This document shows positions 32,483 to 41,417 of a stretch of DNA of 64,000 nt, one piece after another. The notes beneath the pieces were generated by a model. It was not told where the DNA came from. It saw nothing but the letters and a program-made list of their open reading frames with translations, and ran no database searches. Location of the stretch: positions 34,454-98,453 of the forward strand of contig CAJUFX010000005.1 of NCBI GenBank assembly GCA_910586395.1, given 5' to 3'. The position numbers were made by a program, and so were the translations under genes. Positions within the stretch are counted from its first letter, which is position 1, and each line of letters begins with the position of its first letter. The stretch comes from an uncultured Bacteroidales bacterium (GTDB lineage Bacteria > Bacteroidota > Bacteroidia > Bacteroidales > P3).

Positions 32483-32508
32483 AAAGGTGCGATTTTTGAT
32501 TATCTTCG
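32478..32508 (+). promoter_or_regulatory. Predicted promoter of the DUF5606/pyrKD/rnr run
   Basis: TTTG (32478-32481), 19-nt gap, TATCTTCG (32501-32508). It overlaps the stop codon region of the GtrB-like gene, 25 bp before the DUF5606 start. Confidence 0.6.
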
Positions 32509-32532
32509 CGACACAAAGGAAAAAACTGTATT

Positions 32533-33192
32533 ATGGATTTATCATTGATTTTTACGATTCCGGGCAAGCCGGGTTTGTTCAAGCTCGTCAGCCAGGCCAA
32601 GAACAGCGCCGTGGTGGAGGCTTTGGCCGACGGCAAGCGCATGCCGATGTTCAATCTCAATCAGGTCAGTTCGTTGGCGGAAATCGCCATCTATACGTAT
32701 GGTAAAGAGGTTTCGTTGGCGGATGTCTTCCGGGCGATCTATCAGAAGGAGAATGGCGGGAAGACGTTGAACCATAAGGCGGATGCCGCCGATTTGAAGA
32801 AACTCTTCGAAGAAGTGCTGCCGGAATACGACCGCGAACGGGTCTATGACTCCAACATCCGTAAGGTGGTGCAATGGTATAATATTCTGCAGGAGAAAGG
32901 CTTGGTGGATTTGGAACCGTCCGAATACGAAAAGGCGGAAGCGAACGTAGCGGCCGCGGAACAGCCTGAGACGGTTGCTGAAGAGGTAAACGCCCCGGCC
33001 GCTCCGGCGGCGAAAGCCGCCAAGGCGCCGGCCAAGCCCAAGGAAACCAAAACGGCCAAGGCCGACAAGCCGGCGCCTAAGTCCGCTTCCGCCAAGGGCG
33101 AAGCGACGGCCGAAAAGGCGGCCAAGCCGGCCGCTAAATCCGCCGCGAAGAAAACGGCGGCCAAACCGGCCGCCAAGAAAACCGATAAATAA
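32533..33192 (+). CDS. DUF5606 protein with a histone H1-like Ala/Lys/Pro tail
   Basis: Cytoplasmic protein of 219 aa. The first about 135 residues (MDLSLIFTIPGKPGLFKLVSQAKNSAVVEALADGKR, VSLADVFRAIYQKENGG, RVYDSNIRKVVQWYNILQEKGLVDL) match the small conserved Bacteroidota family DUF5606, whose function is not known. The last about 85 residues are almost only Ala, Lys, Pro, Thr, Ser and Glu with AAKPAAK-type repeats, as in histone H1 and bacterial H1-like tails, which suggests binding to nucleic acid or another polyanion (inference). Its stop overlaps the pyrK start by one base (TAATG), so translation of the two is coupled. Confidence 0.83.
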   Translation: MDLSLIFTIPGKPGLFKLVSQAKNSAVVEALADGKRMPMFNLNQVSSLAEIAIYTYGKEVSLADVFRAIYQKENGGKTLNHKADAADLKKLFEEVLPEYDRERVYDSNIRKVVQWYNILQEKGLVDLEPSEYEKAEANVAAAEQPETVAEEVNAPAAPAAKAAKAPAKPKETKTAKADKPAPKSASAKGEATAEKAAKPAAKSAAKKTAAKPAAKKTDK

Positions 33193-33992
33193 TGGACGGA
33201 CATACCAAACGGGCGGACGTCGCCTTTACCGTAGTCGAAAACCGGCGGCTGAATCCGCGTTTCGTGCGCCTGACGTTGCAGGCCGCGGCCGGCTTGCAGC
33301 CGGCGGAAGCCGGCCAGTTCGTACAGGTGCGCGTGCCTTCCAGCCTGCACAGTTATTTGCGCGTGCCCATTTCGTTGCACGAAATCGATGCGGCTCAGGG
33401 GCGCATCGCGCTCTTGGTGCAGGAGGTGGGGGAAGGCTCGCGCTGGCTGGCTGCCCGTTCAGCGGGCGACCGCCTGGACGTGCTTTATCCGTTGGGCACC
33501 GGCTTCCGCCGTCCCGCTTCGCCCTCGGCCTCGCTCCTGTTGGTCGGCGGCGGTTGCGGCTTGGCGCCGCTGTACGGCCTGCTCAAACAACTTAAACAGG
33601 GCGATGCGCCGCACAGCGGCCGTATCGCGTTCCTGACGGGCGCGAGAACCGCCGCCGACCTGCTTCTGCAGGCCGAGATCGCCGCGCTCGGCGCCGAGGT
33701 CCATGCCTGTACCGAAGACGGCTCGGCGGGCGAAAAAGGCCTCGTGACGGTTCATCCGGTGCTGCAGGCCTGCGCGTTCGATCAGGTCTATACCTGCGGC
33801 CCGACGCCCATGATGAAAGCTGTGGCGGCCGCGGCGCAGGCACACCACGTGCCGTGTCAGGTCTCGTTGGAAAACAAGATGGCCTGCGGCATAGGCGCCT
33901 GCCTCTGTTGCGTGACGCCCGACAAGGACCGGCACCACCGCTGCGTCTGCACCGAAGGGCCGGTCTTCGACGCCGATATTCTGGGCTGGTAA
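33192..33992 (+). CDS. pyrK: Dihydroorotate dehydrogenase electron-transfer subunit
   Basis: Iron-sulfur flavoprotein subunit, 266 aa, that passes electrons from PyrD FMN via FAD and a [2Fe-2S] cluster to NAD in pyrimidine synthesis. The ferredoxin-reductase-like part has QFVQVRVPSSLHSYLRVPISLH (FAD site, usual form RxYS/T-like) and LLVGGGCGLAPLYGLLK (NAD site). The C-terminal cluster motif is CGIGACLCC, with Cys232, Cys237 and Cys240, plus a further Cys at 251 or 253 in HHRCVC. It overlaps the DUF5606 stop by one base. PyrD follows after a 147-bp gap in which I see no gene. Confidence 0.93.
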   Translation: MDGHTKRADVAFTVVENRRLNPRFVRLTLQAAAGLQPAEAGQFVQVRVPSSLHSYLRVPISLHEIDAAQGRIALLVQEVGEGSRWLAARSAGDRLDVLYPLGTGFRRPASPSASLLLVGGGCGLAPLYGLLKQLKQGDAPHSGRIAFLTGARTAADLLLQAEIAALGAEVHACTEDGSAGEKGLVTVHPVLQACAFDQVYTCGPTPMMKAVAAAAQAHHVPCQVSLENKMACGIGACLCCVTPDKDRHHRCVCTEGPVFDADILGW

Positions 33993-34139
33993 GCCCTGTC
34001 GTTGCATGCGATTCCGCGCGGATGCCGGGCGATTTCGCCTAAGACCGCGTCCCGATTCATGTCCGTCCGGCAACCGACGGTTCGCGGCAGGCCACCCGCA
34101 GGCCGTTGCCCGGAATCGGTCGCCTAAAAACAAATACCG

Positions 34140-35123
34140 ATGAGCACACTCAACTTACAGACCGATATAGGCCGTCTCACACTTAAAAATCCGGTCATGA
34201 CGGCATCCGGCACGTTCGGCTACGGCTTGGAATACGCCGATTTCTGCCATCTGAACGCCTTGGGTGGCATGGTGCTGAAAGGCACGACCTTGCATCCGCG
34301 CGAGGGCAACCCTTATCCGCGCATGGCCGAGACGCCGGCCGGCATGCTCAACGCCGTCGGCCTGCAGAACAAAGGCGTCCGGACGCTGATAAAGGATTTA
34401 CTGCCGCCGCTTCAGGCACATCTGGCGGCCGCCGAGGCCGAAACAAAAGCCGCGCAAACCGACGGTGCGCCGGCCGCTCAAACCCCGCAGCCGCCGACGC
34501 GTATCCTCGTCAATCTGTCCGGTTCCACGGTCGAAGATTATGTGGAGGCGGCGGAATTGCTCGATGCGGCCGAAGCCGTTTCCGGCGTCGAATTGAACAT
34601 ATCCTGTCCGAATGTCAAGCAGGGCGGCATGGCGTTCGGCACACGGCCCGATACGGCGGCCGAAGTCGTAAGCGCCGTGCGCAGGGCCTATCGCGGCCCG
34701 TTGCTCGTCAAACTCTCGCCCAACGTGACCGACATCGCCGAAATGGCACGGGCCGTCGAGGGAGCCGGTGCCGACGGTGTCGCGCTCATCAATACGCTTT
34801 TGGGCATGGAGGTCGATATAGAGAAAGCACAGCCCGTGCTTTCCACGATAACCGGCGGCCTTTCAGGACCTTGCGTCCGCCCCGTGGCCTTGCGTATGGT
34901 CTGGCAGGTGGCCAAGGCCGTCAAAATCCCCGTCGTGGGCATGGGCGGTATCGTCGATGCGCGCGACGCCATCGCCTTTTTAATGGTGGGGGCATCGGCC
35001 GTTGAGGTCGGCACCGCCAATTTCGAAGATCCGGCTTCGGCCGAAAAAATAGCGGACGGCATCGCGGCTTACATGCAACGAAAAGGCATAGCCGACGTGC
35101 GTTCGCTCATAGGTATTATATGA
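34140..35123 (+). CDS. pyrD: Dihydroorotate dehydrogenase, class 1B catalytic subunit
   Basis: FMN enzyme of 327 aa that oxidises dihydroorotate to orotate in the cytosol. Motifs: LTLKNPVMTASGTFGYGLEY, AGMLNAVGLQNKGV, ELNISCPNVKQGG with the active-site Cys of class 1 enzymes, KLSPNVTDI, INTLLGM, TGGLSGPCVRPVALRM, VGMGGI and VGTANFEDP. An insert of about 25 Ala/Gln/Pro/Thr-rich residues (around 95-120, AEAETKAAQTDGAPAAQTPQ) is absent from typical family members and probably forms an exposed loop. Its last bases overlap the start of rnr in an ATGA junction. With pyrK next door this is the NAD-linked 1B form. Confidence 0.95.
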   Translation: MSTLNLQTDIGRLTLKNPVMTASGTFGYGLEYADFCHLNALGGMVLKGTTLHPREGNPYPRMAETPAGMLNAVGLQNKGVRTLIKDLLPPLQAHLAAAEAETKAAQTDGAPAAQTPQPPTRILVNLSGSTVEDYVEAAELLDAAEAVSGVELNISCPNVKQGGMAFGTRPDTAAEVVSAVRRAYRGPLLVKLSPNVTDIAEMARAVEGAGADGVALINTLLGMEVDIEKAQPVLSTITGGLSGPCVRPVALRMVWQVAKAVKIPVVGMGGIVDARDAIAFLMVGASAVEVGTANFEDPASAEKIADGIAAYMQRKGIADVRSLIGII

Positions 35124-37279
35124 GAAAAAAAAGAAATTCAAGCTCAAACGGCCGCGGCAAACAGACCGCCGGCCGTCCATCGAAACAGAGTCGCCGTGCC
35201 GCATCGGCCGGCGACCGTCACAACGAAAATAGAAACGACAAACGCCATAGCCGGGACGGCAACGAAGCCGTATCCGGCCGAGGCCGTAACGGCGGCGACC
35301 GCCACCGGCATATCCCCGAAAGCCTCCGTCAGTACGTGACGGGCATCGTCGATATGAAATCTTCGGGCAAGGCCTATCTCCTGCCCGACAACAAGGAAAT
35401 AGCGGATGTCTTTATCGCCGCCAACCATACCAAACATGCGTTGGGCGGCGACCGCGTGCGCGTACTTCTGTTCCCGCACCGCGGTTCGGTCGGCAAACTC
35501 GAGGGGCAGGTCGTGGAAATCCTGCAGCGCAATAAAAACTATATTGTCGGCATTGTGGAACGCAGTGGCGCGTATTATTTCCTCGTGCCCGACAATCCGT
35601 CCGTACCCGTCGATATCTTCCTGCCCAAAGAGACGCTTAAGGACGCCAAGGACGGCGAGAAAGTCGTCGTCCGCATCACCGACTGGCCGCAGCATCTCAA
35701 CAATCCGGTCGGAGAGGTCATCGCCGTGTTGGGGCAGCCCGGCGACAACCATGTCGAGATGCAGTCCATCCTGGCCGACTACAATTTCCCCTTGGCCTAT
35801 CCCGCGGCCGCCGAGGCGGAAGCCGCTAAAATGAAAGACGAGGTGACGGCGGCCGACCTTAGGCAGCGGCGCGACTTCCGCGACGTCTATACGTGTACGA
35901 TCGACCCCGCCGACGCCAAGGACTTCGACGACGCGCTGTCGTTCCGCACATTGCCCGACGGACAGGTCGAGGTGGGCGTGCATATCGCCGATGTCTCGCA
36001 TTTCGTCAAGCCGGGTTCGGCCATCGACCGGGAAGCCTACGACCGCGCCACGTCGGTCTATCTCGTTGACCGCACGATCGCGATGTTGCCCGAACGTTTG
36101 AGCAACGACCTCTGTTCGCTCCGCGCCGACGTGGAACGCTTTACGTTTTCCGCCGTCTTCACGATGAAGCCCGAAACGGCCGAAGTGACCGATTTTTGGT
36201 TCGGCAAGGGGGTAATCCGTTCCAACCGCCGCTTCGCCTACGAACAGGTGCAGGCCGTGTTGGAAAAAGCCGGTCTGACGGAAACGCTCAGCGAGGCCGC
36301 GGCTCAGGCGCCGGATCCCAAACCCGCGCTTAAGCCCGACGAAAAAGACGCGCTGACGTCCCTGTTCCGTCTCTCGCAAAAATTCAAGGCCGCGCGTTAC
36401 GCCAAGGGGGCGATCAACTTCCATTCGCAGGAAGTCCGTTTCCATTTGGATCCCGTCACGGCCAAGCCGTTGGGCGTCTATATCAAGGAACAGAAAGAGG
36501 CCAACTTCCTCGTAGAGGAATTCATGTTGTTGGCCAACCGTTATGTGGCCGAATGGGCGGGCAAGCGCAAGAAGCCGTTCGTTTATCGCGTGCACGACGA
36601 GCCCAATCCCGAAAAACTCAACACATTCGTGGAGTTCGTCCGCAAGTTGGGCTACAAGATGAATACGCGCAGCCGTTCCGGCCTTGTCAAGTCGTTCAAC
36701 ACGCTCTTGGATTCGGTGGTCGGCAAGGCCGAACAGAATATGATAGAGACCATATCGGTGCGCACGATGGCCAAGGCCTATTACTCGTCCAACAATATCG
36801 GGCATTACGGCTTGGCGTTCAAATATTATACGCATTTCACATCGCCCATACGCCGTTACCCCGACCTGATGGTGCACCGCTTGCTGGAACACTATCTCGG
36901 CAAGGGCGGTCCGGTCGATTTGAACGCGCTCGAAGAACGTTGCGAGCACAGTTCCGAAATGGAACGCCGCGCCGCCGAGGCCGAACGCGCCTCCGTCAAA
37001 TACAAGCAGGCCGAATACCTGTCCGACAAGGTCGGCGAGTATTTCTACGGCTTGGTGTCGGGCGTCAGCAAATGGGGCATTTATGTGGCGTTGGAAGGCA
37101 ATTACTGTGAGGGCATGGTGCCGTTGCGCAGCCTGACCGACGATTTTTACGAACTGGACGAGGAGAATTACCGTGTGGTCGGCACCCGTACCGGACAGTC
37201 CTATAAGTTGGGCGACCGTGTGAAGATTCGGGTCGATTCGGTCGATATGAACAAGAAGCAGATGAATTTCTCTTTCTAA
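35120..37279 (+). CDS. rnr: Ribonuclease R
   Basis: 3'-5' exoribonuclease of the RNB/RNase II family, 719 aa, that degrades structured RNA. The first 65 residues are a basic, low-complexity Arg/Asn/Gly-rich tail. Cold-shock/OB domains follow (GKAYLLPDNKEIADVFIAANHTKHALGGDRVRVLLFP). The RNB catalytic centre has TCTIDPADAKDFDDALSFRTL, which holds the metal-binding aspartates, and VGVHIADVSHFVKPGSAID. The C-terminal S1 domain is GLVSGVSKWGIYVALEGNYCEGMVPL. The start overlaps the pyrD stop (ATGA), implying coupled translation. The next gene is rpmH behind its own promoter. Confidence 0.95.
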   Translation: MRKKRNSSSNGRGKQTAGRPSKQSRRAASAGDRHNENRNDKRHSRDGNEAVSGRGRNGGDRHRHIPESLRQYVTGIVDMKSSGKAYLLPDNKEIADVFIAANHTKHALGGDRVRVLLFPHRGSVGKLEGQVVEILQRNKNYIVGIVERSGAYYFLVPDNPSVPVDIFLPKETLKDAKDGEKVVVRITDWPQHLNNPVGEVIAVLGQPGDNHVEMQSILADYNFPLAYPAAAEAEAAKMKDEVTAADLRQRRDFRDVYTCTIDPADAKDFDDALSFRTLPDGQVEVGVHIADVSHFVKPGSAIDREAYDRATSVYLVDRTIAMLPERLSNDLCSLRADVERFTFSAVFTMKPETAEVTDFWFGKGVIRSNRRFAYEQVQAVLEKAGLTETLSEAAAQAPDPKPALKPDEKDALTSLFRLSQKFKAARYAKGAINFHSQEVRFHLDPVTAKPLGVYIKEQKEANFLVEEFMLLANRYVAEWAGKRKKPFVYRVHDEPNPEKLNTFVEFVRKLGYKMNTRSRSGLVKSFNTLLDSVVGKAEQNMIETISVRTMAKAYYSSNNIGHYGLAFKYYTHFTSPIRRYPDLMVHRLLEHYLGKGGPVDLNALEERCEHSSEMERRAAEAERASVKYKQAEYLSDKVGEYFYGLVSGVSKWGIYVALEGNYCEGMVPLRSLTDDFYELDEENYRVVGTRTGQSYKLGDRVKIRVDSVDMNKKQMNFSF

Positions 37280-37284
37280 AAGGA

Positions 37285-37315
37285 TTGCTTTTTAGAAAAA
37301 AAGATGCTACCTTTG
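37285..37315 (+). promoter_or_regulatory. Predicted rpmH promoter
   Basis: TTGC (37285-37288), 19-nt gap, TACCTTTG (37308-37315), a good Bacteroidota match. The leader before rpmH is about 80 nt. Confidence 0.68.
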
Positions 37316-37403
37316 CAGTCCGTTTTGCGGCGAGAATTGCATTGACTGCACGTAAAACTTGTTTTTAAGTACGGATAATTAACTATTTAAGAAAAGAGAA
37401 ATC

Positions 37404-37550
37404 ATGAAACGCACATTTCAGCCCTCCAAGAGAAAGCGCATCAATAAACACGGCTTCAGAGAAAGAATGTCCACGGCCAACGGCCGCCGCGTATTGGCCG
37501 CCCGTCGCGCCAAGGGCCGGAAACGTTTGACGGTTTCGGACGAACGATAA
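37404..37550 (+). CDS. rpmH: 50S ribosomal protein bL34
   Basis: Small ribosomal protein of 48 aa, too short for many gene finders. The full family sequence is visible: MKRTFQPSKRKRINKHGFRERM at the start, then NGRRVLAARRAKGRKRLTVS. An AAAGAGAA ribosome-binding stretch lies just before the ATG. A strong terminator follows at 37652-37693. The classical rpmH neighbours (rnpA, dnaA) are absent, as is common in Bacteroidota. Confidence 0.97.
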   Translation: MKRTFQPSKRKRINKHGFRERMSTANGRRVLAARRAKGRKRLTVSDER

Positions 37551-37651
37551 ACGCGGGTTTATCGGAATTGTAGAATTTATTCGCCTGTCGCTTGACGCGG
37601 GCGATACAAGGTCGTTGCATGCTTGCCTATGCGTCGGCCGGCAGATAAATA

Positions 37652-37693
37652 AAAGAGGCGTCGCCCGAAAGGAGCGGCGCCTCTTTCGTTTTG
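37652..37693 (+). terminator. Terminator after rpmH
   Basis: AAAGAGGCGTCGC and GCGGCGCCTCTTT pair (one G-U) around a GAAAGGA-containing loop at 37652-37686, followed by CGTTTT. It ends the rpmH unit about 100 nt past the stop. Confidence 0.8.
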
Positions 37694-37716
37694 TGCGGAA
37701 TCCATCGTGTCCTTTT

Positions 37717-37763
37717 TAGGCGGTGTCGCCTCAAACAAGCTTGTTGCATTTGCTCTTGCCTTT
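37717..37763 (-). repeat. Possible degenerate hairpin element copy F at the C25 protease promoter
   Basis: The reverse strand shows GCAAGAGCAAATGC, the palindrome AACAAGCTTGTT (37734-37745) and TGAGGCGA in the same order as the hairpin family. The outer arms pair over only about 4 bp and the middle stem does not pair, so this is a decayed or chance relative. It overlaps the -33 TTGC of the promoter at 37744-37774, as copy E does at ompH. Confidence 0.4.
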
Positions 37764-37774
37764 CATTATCTTTG
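37744..37774 (+). promoter_or_regulatory. Predicted promoter of the C25 peptidase gene
   Basis: TTGC (37744-37747), 19-nt gap, TATCTTTG (37767-37774), 45 bp before the ATG at 37819. Confidence 0.72.
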
Positions 37775-37818
37775 CATAATCTAAGACTTTAATATAATAG
37801 CCTAACAAGGAGTATAAG

Positions 37819-40800
37819 ATGATGCAATTAAGACACGTTGTGAAAATATGGCCGATACTGGTCATCGCTCTGCTGTCGGCCGCCTCGGCAGGTCGGGTAG
37901 AGGCCTCGGAACCGGTGGCGAAGCCGCTTTCCGTTAAGAAAAACACGCTCAATACGTGGGAATTGAAAAAATCGACGTTCGACGGCATGGAAGTCCGGAT
38001 GACGTTGGGGCAAATCAGCGATGTGCAAACGGTAAGCGTGCCGGAACACGGGCGTTTCCTGTCATTGGCCATCGACGGTTACGCTACCGTCGGTGAAATC
38101 GGGACACCCGCTTTGCCGGCCTATATCCAAATCATTGAATTGCCGCAGGGGGCTGAACCGGTAGTTGAAATGTTGCGCGACAAAGTCGAAATCGTGGATT
38201 TGTCGGCTTATGGCGACCATGTGCCGCTTTACCCGATGCAGGCACCGGTCAGCAAAGGCTCCAAGCCGGCTCCGGCTTTCGCTTACAGCCGTCAGGCCTA
38301 CGCGGCCAAGGGCTATCAGGGACAGGCTTTGGTACGGGTGGAAATCATGGGCGAGAGCCGCGGCGTACGTCTGGCCAAACTCATTGTTTCGCCCGTCGAA
38401 TACGAACCTTCGCAGAACCGTTTGCGCGTGCATACCGACATCGCTTTCGAAATCCGGTTTGAGGGGGCGGACTATGACGCCACGCAGGCCAAGAAACGGC
38501 GCTATCAGTCCAAAGGTTTTCAGATGGCCGGCCATCTGGGCGTCAATGCCGCGGCTTTCCGTTTGACGGAGCGGGCGTCCAAAGCCGTTAAAGCGGAGGA
38601 TCAGCCGTTACGTTACGCCATCGTGGCCGATCCTAAATTCAGGGATTCGCTGCAGGGGTTTGCCGAATGGAAGCGGCAGCAGGGCTACGATGTCGTAGAA
38701 GCCTATACATCCGACGAAAATGTCGGGAATACGAGCGAATCGATCCGGAATTACCTTAAGACACTGTACGACCGTGCGACGGAAGCGGAACCCGCGCCCA
38801 CGTATGTGTTGCTGGTGGGGGACACTAAAGAAATTCCGCCGTTTCCAAGCCGGGAGAAGGATCCGAATTACAACCGTCCCGCCGAACATGTCACCGACCT
38901 TTATTTCGTGGAATATACGGATGATAAATTGCCGGAAGCCTACATAGGGCGTTTTTCCGCCACGACGGTGGACGAACTGATGCCGCAAATCCGTAAGACG
39001 ATGTATATGTCGCGTTTGGTCGGTCCTGCGGCCGATTTCATCGATACGACGCTGTTGGTGGCCGGCAATGACTCCCGTTACAATCTTTCGCATCTCAATC
39101 CGGCTTTGCGTTATATCGAATCCTACGCCGCTGCGGAAGAAGATGTCGCGGCGTTTTTCTACCCCGCGCCTACGTCTTCCACCGGCGAGATGGAAGACGA
39201 GATTATCGCGCGCATTTCGGCCGGTGCCGGTTTGATTTGCTATACCGGTCACGGGATGCAGGACGAATGGGGCGAGCCCAAAATTTCCATTGTCGTATTG
39301 AAAAATAAAATCTTCAACAAGGACAAGTATCCGATGATGATCGGCAACTGTTGCCTGACGGGGGCGTTCGATTTCAAGGAGGCCTGTTTCGGCGAGGAGT
39401 TGTTGCGTGGAACCGACAAGGGGGCGGTCGTTTACATAGGGGCGACGAACAGTTCTTATTTCGATGAGGATTTCTATTGGGCCGTCGGGTTGACGGGCAT
39501 CGCGTCCGCCGGCAACAAGACCTACACCTACGAAAATACGGGGCGCGGCGCGATGGACTGTTTCTTTCACACGCACGGCGAACCCTATGGGGACTGGGCG
39601 GTTACGGCCTCCGATATCATCTACAAAGGCAATATGTCGGTGGAAAGTTCGGGCAGTGTTCTGACGGGCTATTATTGGGAGATTTATGAACTTTTCGGAG
39701 ATCCTTCCTATCGGCCGTACAAAAAGAAACCGGTTCTTACGCCGATCGATTGTGCCGAAAAGACGGTGGTCGGCTTGGCTTCGTTGGAAGTGCGCACCGC
39801 GCCTTACGCCCAGTTGTCGTTATATGGCGAGGAAGGTATCGTGGCGGTGGTGTCGGCCGACGGTGACGGCGAGGCCAACGTGCCGATTACCGACATCCGG
39901 GCGGGCGAATACAAACTGTATGCGGGGGCGAGCGGTTATGCCGACAACGAGGTGACGGTCATGGCCGAGTTGCCGCAGGGCAAATTCATGTTCGTGGAAT
40001 CGTTGGAGACCTATGATGGCGATCGTCCGGTAACCGCCGGCCAATACGGCAAGCGTTATGACGTTTCGCTTAAACTGAAGAATTTGGGTACGGAAACCGT
40101 GAACGGCGTCCAAGTCAGGATAACGTCGGACGACGCGTATGTCAAGGCGGGCGAACCTTATACCCATGCGGTTGCGAGCGAGCCGGGTTCCACGGTGGAA
40201 TTGGACGGGAAACTGTATTTTACGGTATCGCCGGATATTCCGGACAACCATTTGGTACGCTATAAGGTGGAGTTGACGTTGGACGGCGCTTCGGAGCCGA
40301 TTGCGAGAAATTTCCGGATGACGGTCGGTGCCTCCGACTTGCATTTGGTGTCGGCCGTCATAGACGATGCCGAATCGACGTCGCCCAACGGGGTTTTGGA
40401 TGCGGGAGAAACCGTCAAGGTTTTGTTGACCGTATGTAACGGCGGTTCGACGGCGGCCCGGGCGGTGAAAGCCGCGTTTGCGTCGGAAAAGGATTATCTG
40501 ATTTTCCCGGCCGAACCTGCGGATTGGGGCACGATAGAGGCGGGCGATACGTTGCGTCGGGAATTCATGTTGAGCGCGAAACCGGGCAATGCCCGTTACG
40601 ATGTATATACCGTGGTTTGTGCGTTGGAGGCCGATGGCCGGAAACAGGAATTGACGTTTTCGTCCTATATTGATCCGGTTATCGAGACGTTCGAGACCGG
40701 CGACTTCAGTTTCGTGGCTTGGGATACGGCTTCCGACTGGCTGATTTCGGATTCGGCCGCTCATGGCGGCAGGTTCTGTGCGGCCAGTGCCTATATCGAC

Positions 40801-41400
40801 AACCGCGATACGAGCCGTCTGCGTCTGAAGGTCGATGTCAAGCTGGACGACGAGGTCGGTTTTTATTACCGGACTTCGACCGAGGGCGTTACCGCGACGG
40901 TGGGCGATTTTCTGGTCTTCTCGATCGACGGGCGGATGCAGGGTCGATGGAATCGGGAAACACCGTGGACGTATGTCAGTTATCCCGTTCCGGCCGGCGA
41001 GCATACGTTGGAATGGCTGTATGTCAAAGACAACAGCGATGCCGCGGGAGCCGACCGCGTATGGATAGACGACGTGCGTCTGCCGGTCGGCAGTCACGCG
41101 CCGATGACGCCCAACGAATGCGTTTCCGATTTGAGTGCGGCGGGCGAACCGCTGTTTACGGTCATCGGGGGCGCGACCTACGAATTGAACCTGCGTTTCA
41201 AGGCGGTCAAGGCCGGCCGCGGCCGCCTGTATCTGCTCAATATGGCGGGCGAAAACGTCCGCACGTTGGCGGCGGATTTGCGGATAGCGGAAGGAGAGAG
41301 CGATTATGCGTTCTCCACGGCCGGTCTGAAACCGGGACTTTACGTCTGCGTGTTCGAAGGCGCGGACGGCCGGGCGGCGGTCAAATTTATCAAACGATAG
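37819..41400 (+). CDS. Gingipain-family C25 cysteine peptidase with T9SS sorting domain
   Basis: Large secreted protease of 1193 aa. After a signal peptide (about 1-30) comes a prodomain-like region (about 30-260), then the C25 catalytic fold starting near YAIVADPKFRDSLQGFAEWKRQQGYDV. The catalytic His is H478 in CYTGHGMQDEWG. The nucleophile is one of Cys511/Cys512 in GNCCLTGAFDFKEACFGEELL. Immunoglobulin-like beta domains follow (about 640-930), then a carbohydrate-binding or cleaved-adhesin-like jelly roll (about 945-1095) and a C-terminal T9SS type A domain (RGRLYLLNMAGENVRTL ... PGLYVCVFEG). Arg or Lys preference cannot be assigned. It is probably activated by prodomain removal and surface-anchored. 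Own promoter; aminopeptidase P follows after 17 bp. Confidence 0.93.
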   Translation: MMQLRHVVKIWPILVIALLSAASAGRVEASEPVAKPLSVKKNTLNTWELKKSTFDGMEVRMTLGQISDVQTVSVPEHGRFLSLAIDGYATVGEIGTPALPAYIQIIELPQGAEPVVEMLRDKVEIVDLSAYGDHVPLYPMQAPVSKGSKPAPAFAYSRQAYAAKGYQGQALVRVEIMGESRGVRLAKLIVSPVEYEPSQNRLRVHTDIAFEIRFEGADYDATQAKKRRYQSKGFQMAGHLGVNAAAFRLTERASKAVKAEDQPLRYAIVADPKFRDSLQGFAEWKRQQGYDVVEAYTSDENVGNTSESIRNYLKTLYDRATEAEPAPTYVLLVGDTKEIPPFPSREKDPNYNRPAEHVTDLYFVEYTDDKLPEAYIGRFSATTVDELMPQIRKTMYMSRLVGPAADFIDTTLLVAGNDSRYNLSHLNPALRYIESYAAAEEDVAAFFYPAPTSSTGEMEDEIIARISAGAGLICYTGHGMQDEWGEPKISIVVLKNKIFNKDKYPMMIGNCCLTGAFDFKEACFGEELLRGTDKGAVVYIGATNSSYFDEDFYWAVGLTGIASAGNKTYTYENTGRGAMDCFFHTHGEPYGDWAVTASDIIYKGNMSVESSGSVLTGYYWEIYELFGDPSYRPYKKKPVLTPIDCAEKTVVGLASLEVRTAPYAQLSLYGEEGIVAVVSADGDGEANVPITDIRAGEYKLYAGASGYADNEVTVMAELPQGKFMFVESLETYDGDRPVTAGQYGKRYDVSLKLKNLGTETVNGVQVRITSDDAYVKAGEPYTHAVASEPGSTVELDGKLYFTVSPDIPDNHLVRYKVELTLDGASEPIARNFRMTVGASDLHLVSAVIDDAESTSPNGVLDAGETVKVLLTVCNGGSTAARAVKAAFASEKDYLIFPAEPADWGTIEAGDTLRREFMLSAKPGNARYDVYTVVCALEADGRKQELTFSSYIDPVIETFETGDFSFVAWDTASDWLISDSAAHGGRFCAASAYIDNRDTSRLRLKVDVKLDDEVGFYYRTSTEGVTATVGDFLVFSIDGRMQGRWNRETPWTYVSYPVPAGEHTLEWLYVKDNSDAAGADRVWIDDVRLPVGSHAPMTPNECVSDLSAAGEPLFTVIGGATYELNLRFKAVKAGRGRLYLLNMAGENVRTLAADLRIAEGESDYAFSTAGLKPGLYVCVFEGADGRAAVKFIKR

Positions 41401-41417
41401 ACAAGGAGGAAAACGAT

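Noticed and set aside
34425..34500. Hairpin-family insertion in pyrD causing its extra Ala/Gln/Pro loop
   Set aside because: The DNA shows none of the shared strands or paired arms of the family; it is a low-complexity coding insert.
40719..41417. Upstream extension of the aminopeptidase P frame
   Set aside because: It runs out of frame through the C25 peptidase gene; the ATG at 41418 has a strong AGGAGG and matches the family N-terminus.
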